A DNA stretch of 5,886 bases from Candidatus Falkowiibacteriota bacterium (GTDB taxonomy: Bacteria > Patescibacteriota > Patescibacteriia > Patescibacteriales > GWC2-42-12): contig JACQYU010000098.1 in assembly GCA_016208065.1 (NCBI GenBank), positions 1-5,886 on the forward strand, given 5' to 3'. Position numbers and translations under genes: made by a program. Each line of letters starts with the position of its first letter. Positions within the stretch are counted from its first letter, which is position 1. Below are positions 1 through 5,741 of this stretch, one piece after another. The notes under the pieces are model-generated. The model made no database searches and was not told the DNA's origin. It saw only the letters and a program-made list of their open reading frames with translations.

Positions 1-1
1 T

Positions 2-241
2 GTTATTGGCATTATAAAAGGATTTATGTTTTTTGGCATGATCGCCATTGGTTTTTTAATTCCACTAGGCTTATTATTTGATTACATAGTTTCTAAAAAA
101 TATCAAGCCGGAAAAGCCAGCGGCCATATTCCTTGGTGGATTGGCGGCGGACGCGGCGGCTCTTCGGGCGGCTTCGGGGGCGGTTTTGGGGGTTTTGGCG
201 GCGGCTCTTCCGGTGGAGGCGGGTCAAGCGGGAGATGGTAA
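2..241 (+). CDS. TPM-domain (YgcG-like) membrane protein, C-terminal fragment
   Basis: The reading frame is open from the window edge to TAA at 239-241, so the gene begins upstream and only the last 79 residues are visible. They comprise a hydrophobic membrane segment (about residues 5-28 of the fragment), a short basic cytoplasmic-type stretch with SKKYQAGK, then about 40 residues made almost wholly of Gly, Ser and Phe and ending in SGRW. A single membrane helix followed by a GGGFGGFGGGSSGGG-type tail ending in RW is characteristic of TPM-domain proteins (YgcG/TPM_phosphatase family), whose globular TPM domain would lie upstream. That domain is not visible, so the assignment rests on the tail alone. 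The family's role is poorly defined; repair or quality control at membranes and phosphatase activity have been proposed. An internal Met at position 26 is not a credible start because it would split the membrane helix. Confidence 0.7.
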   Translation, partial: VIGIIKGFMFFGMIAIGFLIPLGLLFDYIVSKKYQAGKASGHIPWWIGGGRGGSSGGFGGGFGGFGGGSSGGGGSSGRW

Positions 242-279
242 ATGAAGTTTTTAATTAAATTTAGCCCGAGTAATATATT

Positions 280-1014
280 ATGTTTTGGACTAAAAAACAA
301 ATCAAACAGCACAAACAGGCGGCCAAAACGTTAAATAAAATAATAGATAAAGTTGTTGAATTTATAAAAAGCAGTCCCGGCATTACTGATGTGGAAATTA
401 GGCAATTTATAGCCAAGCAATATAAAAAATACCATTTAATATCCGACAAGCAGAAGTCAATCGTTTCATTTGGCAACGACACTTCTAAAGTTCATTATTA
501 TGCCGAACAGCCGCGCCGGTTAAAAAACGGCGATTTAATAATGATTGATATTTGGGCAAGATTAGCGGAAACTGGCGCGCCATTTGCGGATATTACTTGG
601 ATGTTGTATTATGGCAGAAAGTTGCCAGAGCGGTACGTGGACGTTTTTAAATTAGTCTCTGAAGCTAGGGATAAGGCGGTAAAATATTTACAAAGCAATT
701 TAAAAAATAAAATAGCGCCAATCGGCAGAGAAGCGGATGCGGTGGTTAGGAACTATCTGGCGAAGCGCGGCCATGGGGACAAATTTTTGCATGGCACCGG
801 CCATTCGCTTGGGTTAACCAGTCCGCACGGGGCAAGAACCAGAATTAGTAAAAAGGGCCGACAGGCGCTGCCGTTTAACGTCGGCTATACTATTGAGCCG
901 GGAATTTATTTTAAAAATAAATTAGGTGTACGCAGCGAAATTGATTTTTATATTAATGAAAACTATAAATTAATAATCACGACTAGAGTTCAGAATAAAA
1001 TAATTAAAATTTAA
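280..1014 (+). CDS. M24 family metallopeptidase (Xaa-Pro aminopeptidase-like), catalytic domain only
   Basis: This 244-residue protein is a single pita-bread domain of the M24 family, which removes N-terminal residues, often before proline, using two metal ions. All five expected ligands are present: D90 (MIDIWA), D104 (ADITW), H175 (GTGHSLG), E206 (IEPGIYF) and E220 (RSEIDFY). H72 (VHYY) and H183 (SPHG) occupy the places of the conserved substrate-binding histidines. The N-terminal creatinase-like domain of full prolidases and aminopeptidase P is missing, and no signal peptide is seen, so it is probably cytoplasmic. The two Asp ligands are 14 residues apart, against the usual 11, which I recall from an Xaa-Pro peptidase subgroup carrying 'ADITW'. 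An in-frame stop at 271-273 makes ATG 280 the first possible ATG start. It lies 38 bp after the TPM gene and 4 bp before the next gene, suggesting co-transcription. Methionine aminopeptidase is a less likely alternative. Confidence 0.88.
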   Translation: MFWTKKQIKQHKQAAKTLNKIIDKVVEFIKSSPGITDVEIRQFIAKQYKKYHLISDKQKSIVSFGNDTSKVHYYAEQPRRLKNGDLIMIDIWARLAETGAPFADITWMLYYGRKLPERYVDVFKLVSEARDKAVKYLQSNLKNKIAPIGREADAVVRNYLAKRGHGDKFLHGTGHSLGLTSPHGARTRISKKGRQALPFNVGYTIEPGIYFKNKLGVRSEIDFYINENYKLIITTRVQNKIIKI

Positions 1015-1018
1015 ATTT

Positions 1019-1963
1019 ATGACTACACAGCAAATTTACGATTTAGCCGTTAAATTAGGCATTAATGCTGATTTAAGAGGACTGGAAAAGGTAAAAAAAT
1101 ATTTAGGGCGCGCGAAAAAAAATTATGAAGAATTAAGCGCCAAAGCCAAAGAAGAATTTGATAAAGAGAAATTAGCCAATCCTTATAGCGATACCAGAAT
1201 TTTAGTTGATTTAAAGAAAAAAAACATTAAAAAAATTATGGTGGGAGTTGACATGGAAGGCGCGGAATTGCTTTTGGCTGAAAAACTTGGCGTTGATTTA
1301 GTAATCGCCCACCATCCCGAAGGCAAGGCTTTGGCTGACTTGCATAGCGTAATGGATTTACAGGCCGAAGTTTTAGCCGGTTATGGCGTGCCGATTAATA
1401 TCGCCGAATCGGTAATAAAACCGAGAATCGCCGAAGTTTCAAGGGGCATCTCGCCTATAAACCATAATCGCGCCGTAGATATGGCTAAAATTTTAGGGCT
1501 AGATTTTATGTGCGTGCATACCCCGGCTGATAATTTGGGCGCGAAGTTTTTAGTCGGCGCCTTAAAGAAAAAAAATCCCGAAACCGTGGGCGAAGTAGTT
1601 GATATGCTAAAAGAAATTCCGGAATTTAAAGCGGCCATGCAATATAATGCCGGACCGAAAATTTTCGCCGGTTCTCCGGATCCAAGCTGCGGCAGAATAA
1701 CCGTAACAGAATTTACCGGCGGAACCAGCGGTTCCAAAGAAATTAAAGAAAAAATGGCGCAAGCCGGCATTGGTACGGTAATCGGCATGCATATGGGCGA
1801 AGAACACAGAAAAGAGGCGGAAAAGTACCACATTAACGTAGTAATCGCCGGGCATATGGCTTCTGATTCATTAGGCTTAAATTTATTTTTGGATGAACTT
1901 GAGGCGAAAGGGCTGGAAATTATTCCTTTGTCCGGCCTTATTAGAATAAAGCGGAAAAAATAA
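1019..1963 (+). CDS. Nif3-like dinuclear metal center protein (NGG1p-interacting factor 3 family)
   Basis: The 314-residue product matches the Nif3/YbgI/YqfO family (once named GTP cyclohydrolase I type 2), hexameric dinuclear-metal proteins of uncertain biochemical role. The typical motifs appear in order: D78 in VGVDMEGAE, the metal-binding pair H98-H99 in AHHPEG, H167 and D171 in HTPADN, and near the C-terminus H258 and E261/E262 in GMHMGEE, followed by H279 in AGHMASD. The order and spacing agree with an intact metal site, although I cannot say which of E261 or E262 is the ligand. Residues 1-70 form a charged, probably helical extension before the Nif3 core, as in a longer Nif3 subgroup. 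There is no PII-like insert of the sort found in some longer members. ATG 1019 begins 4 bp after the M24 stop. No Shine-Dalgarno sequence is visible, so translational coupling is likely. An intrinsic terminator follows within 10 bp, ending the transcription unit. Confidence 0.88.
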   Translation: MTTQQIYDLAVKLGINADLRGLEKVKKYLGRAKKNYEELSAKAKEEFDKEKLANPYSDTRILVDLKKKNIKKIMVGVDMEGAELLLAEKLGVDLVIAHHPEGKALADLHSVMDLQAEVLAGYGVPINIAESVIKPRIAEVSRGISPINHNRAVDMAKILGLDFMCVHTPADNLGAKFLVGALKKKNPETVGEVVDMLKEIPEFKAAMQYNAGPKIFAGSPDPSCGRITVTEFTGGTSGSKEIKEKMAQAGIGTVIGMHMGEEHRKEAEKYHINVVIAGHMASDSLGLNLFLDELEAKGLEIIPLSGLIRIKRKK

Positions 1964-1971
1964 TATTAGCT

Positions 1972-2001
1972 AAAAGACGGGGTTATACCCGTCTTTTTTT
2001 T
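1972..2001 (+). terminator. Intrinsic terminator after the nif3-like gene
   Basis: A perfect 10-bp stem (AAAAGACGGG at 1972-1981 with CCCGTCTTTT at 1988-1997) encloses a 6-nt loop. The run of eight T at 1994-2001 starts inside the 3' arm and continues past it. It begins 8 bp after the nif3-like stop codon and separates the M24-nif3 unit from pilB. Confidence 0.9.
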
Positions 2002-2016
2002 ATTGAAAAAATAAGT

Positions 2017-2022
2017 TATAAT
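2017..2022 (+). promoter_or_regulatory. Consensus -10 box of the pilB promoter
   Basis: TATAAT, a perfect sigma-70-type -10 hexamer, lies directly after the terminator of the previous unit. Its 3' end is 6 bp before the pilB ATG, so transcription would be expected to start at or within a couple of bases of that ATG and give a leaderless mRNA. No good -35 exists at 16-18 bp spacing, where only the T-tract of the terminator is found. Confidence 0.6.
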
Positions 2023-2028
2023 GTAATT

Positions 2029-3732
2029 ATGCCAAAAAACCAATCTATTAACGATTTATTCAGCGACGCCTCCGGGCAGTCGCCTAACGACGAGAGCGCG
2101 GCGGCTAAATTCAGCGTTAAAGAAAAAAAATTAAGAATTAAGGAATTAGAACGATTAACCAAACAAGCGGCTGACAACGCCGGCTTGCCTTATGTTGATT
2201 TGGCCGGTTTTCCCATAAGTCCGGAAGCTTTAGTTTTAATTGATGAAGCAGAAGCTAAGGCGCTTAAAACTTTGTGTTTTTATTATGACGGTAAAAATAT
2301 CCGTTTAGCCAGCCTAGAACCGCAAAATGAAAGAACGCAAGCGTTAGCTAAAGATTTATCAGAAAAATATTTTTCAGAAGTCAGCATTTATTTGATAACG
2401 GAAAATAGCCTCGATTACGGTTTAGAGATGTATAAAACCATACCTAAAGCCAGAGAAATCGTTAGGGGCGTTAAAGTTACCGAAGAAGAATTAAATAAAT
2501 ACGGGGAAAAATTTTCAAGCTTTAAAGATTTACAAGAGGAAATAAATCGAGCGCAAATTACCGAAATTGTTACCATGATTATGGCCGCGGCCGTAAAATC
2601 CGATTCTTCGGACATTCATATTGAAGCCGAAGAAAAATTAATAAAAGTCAGGTTTAGAATTGACGGCGTTCTGCATGACGTTGCCAGTTTGGAAAAATCT
2701 TCCTGGGAAAAGATAATCTCCCGCATGAAGCTTTTAGCTTCGGTAAAAATAAACGTAATTGACAAGCCGCAGGACGGCCGGCTATCGATTTATTTAAAAG
2801 ATGATCGGATTGATATCAGGGCCTCTTTTTTACCGACTAATTTTGGTGAAAGCGTAGTTATGAGGCTTTTAAGATCCAATGCCGTTGGTTTAGAATTTAA
2901 AGATTTAGGCATTCGCGATCGGGCTTTTAACCAGCTAAAAAGAGAAGTTGAAAGGCCCAATGGCATGATTATTACCACCGGTCCGACCGGTTCAGGAAAA
3001 ACTACTACGCTTTACGCGATTTTAAAAAAATTAAACAACCAAGAAACTAAAATTATAACCATTGAAGACCCGATTGAATATCAGCTTTCCGGAGTAAACC
3101 AATCGCAAACCGGCAAAAACTACACTTTTGCCCAAGGTCTTCGCTCAATTGTGCGCCAAGATCCGGACATCGTTATGGTTGGTGAAATTCGCGACTTGGA
3201 AACGGCTGAAATCGCCATTCAAGCCGCTTTAACCGGCCATTTGGTTTTATCCACTATCCATACTAATGACGCGGCCGGCACCGTGCCAAGATTTTTATCA
3301 ATGGGAACCAAACCCTATTTATTGGCGCCGGCCTTAAACGCCATGATCGGCCAAAGATTGGTTAGAAAAATTTGCCTTAAATGCAAGCATGAAATAACAC
3401 TTGACGGCGAGGCTTTAGCCAGGGCAAAAAGCCTTTTAAACGAACTCTCGGAAGAAGATAAGAAAAAAATTGATTTTAATAATTTAAAATTTTATCAAGG
3501 CAACGGCTGTGAGGCTTGCCAGGGTATCGGCTATAAAGGGCGAATCGGCGTTTATGAAGTTTTAACCATGAATCAGGAAATTGAAAAATTAATTTTAAGC
3601 GGCACTGCCAGTGAATATGATATGCGCAATAATGCCAGAATGAACGGCATGATTACCATGGTGCAGGACGGGCTATTAAAAGCGCTTGACGGCATAACAT
3701 CCGTGGAAGAAGTGTTTAGAGTGTCGGAATAA
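2029..3732 (+). CDS. pilB: Type IV pilus assembly ATPase PilB (GspE/PulE family)
   Basis: This 567-residue hexameric AAA-like secretion ATPase would power pilus extension (or pseudopilus assembly) from the cytoplasmic face of the membrane. About 35 polar residues come first, then a GspE/MshE-type N-terminal domain (about 40-135), the N2 domain with SDIHIE (194-199) and RFRIDG (208-213), and the motor domain. The motor domain has Walker A GPTGSGKT (318-325), Asp box ITIEDPIE (343-350), Walker B with E386 in MVGEIRD and His box H404/H411 in LTGHLVLSTIHTND. A zinc-binding tetracysteine is present (C449, C452, C494, C497), which PilB/GspE proteins have and PilT retraction ATPases lack. Length and domain order are normal and all key residues are kept. 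It begins a new transcription unit, with a probable leaderless start, and is followed 11 bp later by the translin-like gene. No pilC, pilT, pilM or pilin gene is in the window, so PilB versus GspE rests on what is usual in this type of organism. Confidence 0.92.
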   Translation: MPKNQSINDLFSDASGQSPNDESAAAKFSVKEKKLRIKELERLTKQAADNAGLPYVDLAGFPISPEALVLIDEAEAKALKTLCFYYDGKNIRLASLEPQNERTQALAKDLSEKYFSEVSIYLITENSLDYGLEMYKTIPKAREIVRGVKVTEEELNKYGEKFSSFKDLQEEINRAQITEIVTMIMAAAVKSDSSDIHIEAEEKLIKVRFRIDGVLHDVASLEKSSWEKIISRMKLLASVKINVIDKPQDGRLSIYLKDDRIDIRASFLPTNFGESVVMRLLRSNAVGLEFKDLGIRDRAFNQLKREVERPNGMIITTGPTGSGKTTTLYAILKKLNNQETKIITIEDPIEYQLSGVNQSQTGKNYTFAQGLRSIVRQDPDIVMVGEIRDLETAEIAIQAALTGHLVLSTIHTNDAAGTVPRFLSMGTKPYLLAPALNAMIGQRLVRKICLKCKHEITLDGEALARAKSLLNELSEEDKKKIDFNNLKFYQGNGCEACQGIGYKGRIGVYEVLTMNQEIEKLILSGTASEYDMRNNARMNGMITMVQDGLLKALDGITSVEEVFRVSE

Positions 3733-3743
3733 TTAAATAAAAT

Positions 3744-4313
3744 ATGATCAACAAAAAATTCGTTAAAGAGTTAAAAAAAGAGTATGACGCTCATGAAATT
3801 GAGCGGCGACAGATTATTAGTTTAGCTAATATTGTTCTTCATGATTCTAAGCGGGTTATTTTCGCTTTGCACCGCTGGGATACTAAAAAAGCCAACGATT
3901 CTTTAGTTGAAATAGAAAAGATTTTAATCGGTTTGGAAAAAAAATTCGGCTATACCAGATTAGCCCAAGAAGGCTCTTATAAGGCCGGAGTGGAAGAATA
4001 TGTTGAAGCTAAGATGCTTAATAAATTGGTTGGCGGTGATAAAGTAGACGCGATTAAAGGCTTTACCATAAACGCTGAAAGCTATTTATCAGGCATCTGC
4101 GATTTAACCGGCGAGTTGGTGCGCCAAGCCGTTAATCAGGCGGCCGCCGGTAAACTTAAAGAAGTGGCGAAAATAAAGGGATTGATTGATGAGATTATGG
4201 CCGAGCTCGTGGAATTTGATATGGCCGGATATTTACGCACTAAATATGATCAAGCCAGAGGCAACGTGCGCAAGATTGAGCAGATAAATTATGAGATAAA
4301 TTTAAGAAAATAA
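3744..4313 (+). CDS. Translin/TRAX-family protein, putative RNase
   Basis: This 189-residue, mostly helical, charged protein carries the signature of the translin family. An N-terminal helical region includes RRQIISLANIVLHDSKR (21-37). The motif VEEYVEA (83-89) matches the 'QEFVEA' block of TRAX, YLSGICDLTGELVR (114-127) matches 'YLLGVADLTGELMR', and the C-terminal helix has the KxxxARGNVRKIEQINYE pattern (167-184). In eukaryotic TRAX, the catalytic subunit of the C3PO endoribonuclease, three acidic residues in these blocks form the active site. By my alignment from memory they correspond here to E85, E88 and D120, so this looks like a catalytically competent, TRAX-like member. Archaeal relatives of about this length form octameric RNases. 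RNA cleavage by this protein is inferred. No signal peptide or membrane segment is seen. It lies 11 bp after pilB without its own promoter, so it is probably co-transcribed. A non-catalytic, translin-like RNA-binding role is the alternative. Confidence 0.8.
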   Translation: MINKKFVKELKKEYDAHEIERRQIISLANIVLHDSKRVIFALHRWDTKKANDSLVEIEKILIGLEKKFGYTRLAQEGSYKAGVEEYVEAKMLNKLVGGDKVDAIKGFTINAESYLSGICDLTGELVRQAVNQAAAGKLKEVAKIKGLIDEIMAELVEFDMAGYLRTKYDQARGNVRKIEQINYEINLRK

Positions 4314-4341
4314 AATAATATAAATATAGACCGCATCAGTT

Positions 4342-4443
4342 AATTGGGGCTGAACTTAAAAAATTTTCTACTGCGGAACTCGCCCGAGAGCACTCGGGCT
4401 CAGACAGTCCTCTCACGAAAATTTTTCAAATTCAGCCCCAATT
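4342..4443. repeat. 102-bp long-armed inverted repeat (hairpin element)
   Basis: Arms of 27 bp (4342-4368 and 4417-4443) are inverted copies matching at 25 of 27 positions. The outer part reads AATTGGGGCTGAA and the inner part is an A/T run. The 48-nt interior contains a second perfect hairpin, GCCCGAG (4382-4388) with CTCGGGC (4393-4399) and loop AGCA. GGAACT (4375-4380) can also pair with AGTCC (4406-4410) with one bulge. The two arm differences are A-C mismatches if the + strand is transcribed but G-U pairs if the minus strand is. No open reading frame is present. It may be a MITE-like intergenic element, a structured RNA or a boundary between the pilB unit and the permease. There is no T-tract suited to intrinsic termination in the + direction. 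Confidence 0.75.
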
Positions 4444-4450
4444 TTAGCAA

Positions 4451-4478
4451 ATAATAAAATTTTAATTTTGTATGTCGA
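4451..4478 (-). promoter_or_regulatory. Possible minus-strand promoter reading into the hairpin
   Basis: On the minus strand TCGACA (4478-4473) and TATTAT (4456-4451) each match the sigma-70 consensus at five of six positions and are 16 bp apart. The predicted start, near 4444, falls right at the edge of the 4342-4443 hairpin. The region is very AT-rich and the -35 box overlaps the permease start codon, so chance occurrence is quite possible. Confidence 0.3.
4455..4460 (+). promoter_or_regulatory. Possible -10 box for the permease gene
   Basis: TAAAAT matches the -10 consensus at five of six positions and would start transcription about 5 nt before the permease ATG at 4472, giving another nearly leaderless message. 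No -35 element is found at the usual distance; that position lies inside the right arm of the hairpin. The surrounding AT-richness makes this weak. Confidence 0.25.
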
Positions 4479-5611
4479 AAAATTATCTTTTGGCCGTGGC
4501 AACATTAATGGGTACGATTATTGGCGTTGGGTTATTCGCCATGCCTTTTGTCATAAATAAGTCAGGCCTTATACCGCTGTTTATATATATGGCGGCGTTA
4601 GTCGCCATACAATATTTTCTCCATTTGCTTTTCGCCGAGGTGGTTCTATCAACTAAAGTTAAGCATCGCCTGCCCGGTTTTGTAGAAAAATATATCAACA
4701 AAAAAAGCAAAAAACTGGCTTTTTTAGTTGATATGATAGGCGCTTATGGCTCGTCTTTGGCCTATATTATAGTCGGCGGGCTTTTTTTACACCAATTATT
4801 AAACCCTTATTTAGGCGGTAATATTTTTATTTATTCAACCATTATTTTCGTCGCTGTTTCCTTAGTTGCTTTTTTTGACATAAAAATGATCGCCGGCACG
4901 GAATTGGTTTTAACCTCTTTTTTAATAATCGCCATCGGCTTGATTACTTGGCGGGGCTTTGGCCATATTCAATTAGCCAATTATCATCTGCTGGAATGGA
5001 AAAACATCTTTTTGCCTTATGGGCCGATTTTTTTCGCCGTGGGCGGCAGCGTGGCCATTCCCGAGGTTTGCCGATTACTTGCTTATGAAAAAGAAAAAAT
5101 TAAAAGCGCGATTTTCTGGGGAACTTTTGCGCCGGCAATTTTAACGATAATTTTTGTTTTGGCTATTTTAGGCATAACCGGATCTAATACTTCGGTTGAC
5201 ACTTTAGCGGGCTTAAGCTTAATTTTAAATGACGGCGTGATTACTTTTTCTTTAATTTTCGGCCTTTTAGCCATTATTACTTCATATGTGGTTACCGCTC
5301 AAGCGGCTGAAGAAATTTATCAATGGGATTATAAATTAAATAACAAATTAGCCTGGTTTTTAGCTTGCTTTATCCCTTATTTTTTATATTTAATCGGCTG
5401 GACAAATTTAATCAAGGTGGTTAGCTTTACCGGTTCGGTTACCGGCGGGCTGGCCGGAATTATTTTAATTTGGCTGGTATTTAAAGTTAAGGCCAAACCG
5501 GAGCAGGCTTCAGTTATAAAAAATAAATTAACCAAGCCAATGGCTTATTTTTTATCGCTGTTATTTATTTTGGGACTGGTTTATGAGATTTGGAATGTAT
5601 TGAATAAATGA
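4472..5611 (+). CDS. Aromatic amino acid permease-like transporter (HAAAP/APC superfamily)
   Basis: This 379-residue integral membrane protein has about eleven hydrophobic helices, near residues 5-28, 32-60, 84-110, 118-136, 142-160, 178-202, 212-237, 250-274, 292-311, 316-338 and 353-376. The first helix carries GTIIGVGLFAMPFVINKSG (14-32), the broken-helix motif of the Trp/Tyr permease and wider APC-fold families, where the unwound GxGxxxxP region binds the substrate. The sixth helix has the companion break FFAVGGSVAIPEVCRLL (187-203). Such proteins import amino acids, typically Trp or Tyr, by coupling to H+ or Na+; the substrate here is inferred from the family only. Length is slightly below the roughly 400 residues usual for the family, with both motifs intact. 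It ends with TGA, the only non-TAA stop in the window. It stands apart from its neighbours, with a hairpin element on one side and a palindromic repeat starting 6 bp after its stop on the other. Confidence 0.82.
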   Translation: MSKNYLLAVATLMGTIIGVGLFAMPFVINKSGLIPLFIYMAALVAIQYFLHLLFAEVVLSTKVKHRLPGFVEKYINKKSKKLAFLVDMIGAYGSSLAYIIVGGLFLHQLLNPYLGGNIFIYSTIIFVAVSLVAFFDIKMIAGTELVLTSFLIIAIGLITWRGFGHIQLANYHLLEWKNIFLPYGPIFFAVGGSVAIPEVCRLLAYEKEKIKSAIFWGTFAPAILTIIFVLAILGITGSNTSVDTLAGLSLILNDGVITFSLIFGLLAIITSYVVTAQAAEEIYQWDYKLNNKLAWFLACFIPYFLYLIGWTNLIKVVSFTGSVTGGLAGIILIWLVFKVKAKPEQASVIKNKLTKPMAYFLSLLFILGLVYEIWNVLNK

Positions 5612-5617
5612 TTAAAA

Positions 5618-5730
5618 TGTCATTGCGAGGAGCCTATTCCGCCAGCTGGCGGAATAGGCGACGAAGCAATCTCCGGTAAATCGCCTCGAACCAGAGATTG
5701 CTTCGCTCCTTTTAGTCGCTCGCAATGACA
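5618..5730. repeat. 113-bp composite palindromic repeat with 12-bp terminal inverted repeats
   Basis: The ends are perfect 12-bp inverted repeats (TGTCATTGCGAG at 5618-5629 and CTCGCAATGACA at 5719-5730). A second perfect 12-bp inverted pair lies inside (CGAAGCAATCTC at 5662-5673 and GAGATTGCTTCG at 5694-5705), so the whole element can fold on itself. I recall intergenic repeats of this 'TGTCATTGCGAG...GAAGCAATCTC' type from many unrelated bacterial genomes, where they are dispersed and non-coding. No target-site duplication is visible. The element fills nearly all of the gap between the permease and the phosphoesterase gene. Confidence 0.85.
5632..5659. repeat. Perfect 28-bp palindrome nested in the composite repeat
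   Basis: The two 14-bp halves (5632-5645 and 5646-5659) are exact reverse complements without a spacer, centred on CCGCCAGCTGGCGG. It sits only in the left half of the larger repeat and has no counterpart in the right half, as if inserted there or used as an exchangeable loop. It lacks a following T-tract, so intrinsic termination is not indicated. Confidence 0.85.
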
Positions 5731-5741
5731 GTACTGCTTAT

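Noticed and set aside
166..232. Possible G-quadruplex in the glycine-rich coding tract
   Set aside because: Three G3+ runs have 7-nt loops, but the fourth run is 28 nt away, so the pattern is not canonical and is explained by Gly codons.
103..312. Minus-strand frame encoding a proline-rich peptide
   Set aside because: It is the reverse complement of the Gly-rich tail codons (GGN read as CCN, proline) and has no independent support.
242..334. A 30-codon frame starting with ATG directly after the TPM gene
   Set aside because: It overlaps the first 18 codons of the M24 gene in another frame, has no ribosome binding site and encodes no recognisable motif.
1381..1833. 150-codon minus-strand frame inside the nif3-like gene
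   Set aside because: The + strand frame carries clear Nif3 motifs throughout; the minus frame is compositionally odd and resembles no family.
2003..2008. TTGAAA as a -35 box for pilB
   Set aside because: It lies only 8 bp before the TATAAT box, far less than the 16-18 bp needed.
5609..5611. TGA recoded as glycine, as in Gracilibacteria-like lineages
   Set aside because: Reading through would add repeat-derived sequence to the permease. No other gene needs an in-frame TGA, and glycine is freely encoded by GGN.
5632..5659. Palindrome as an intrinsic terminator for the permease
   Set aside because: No T-tract follows the stem; it is better explained as part of the repeat element.
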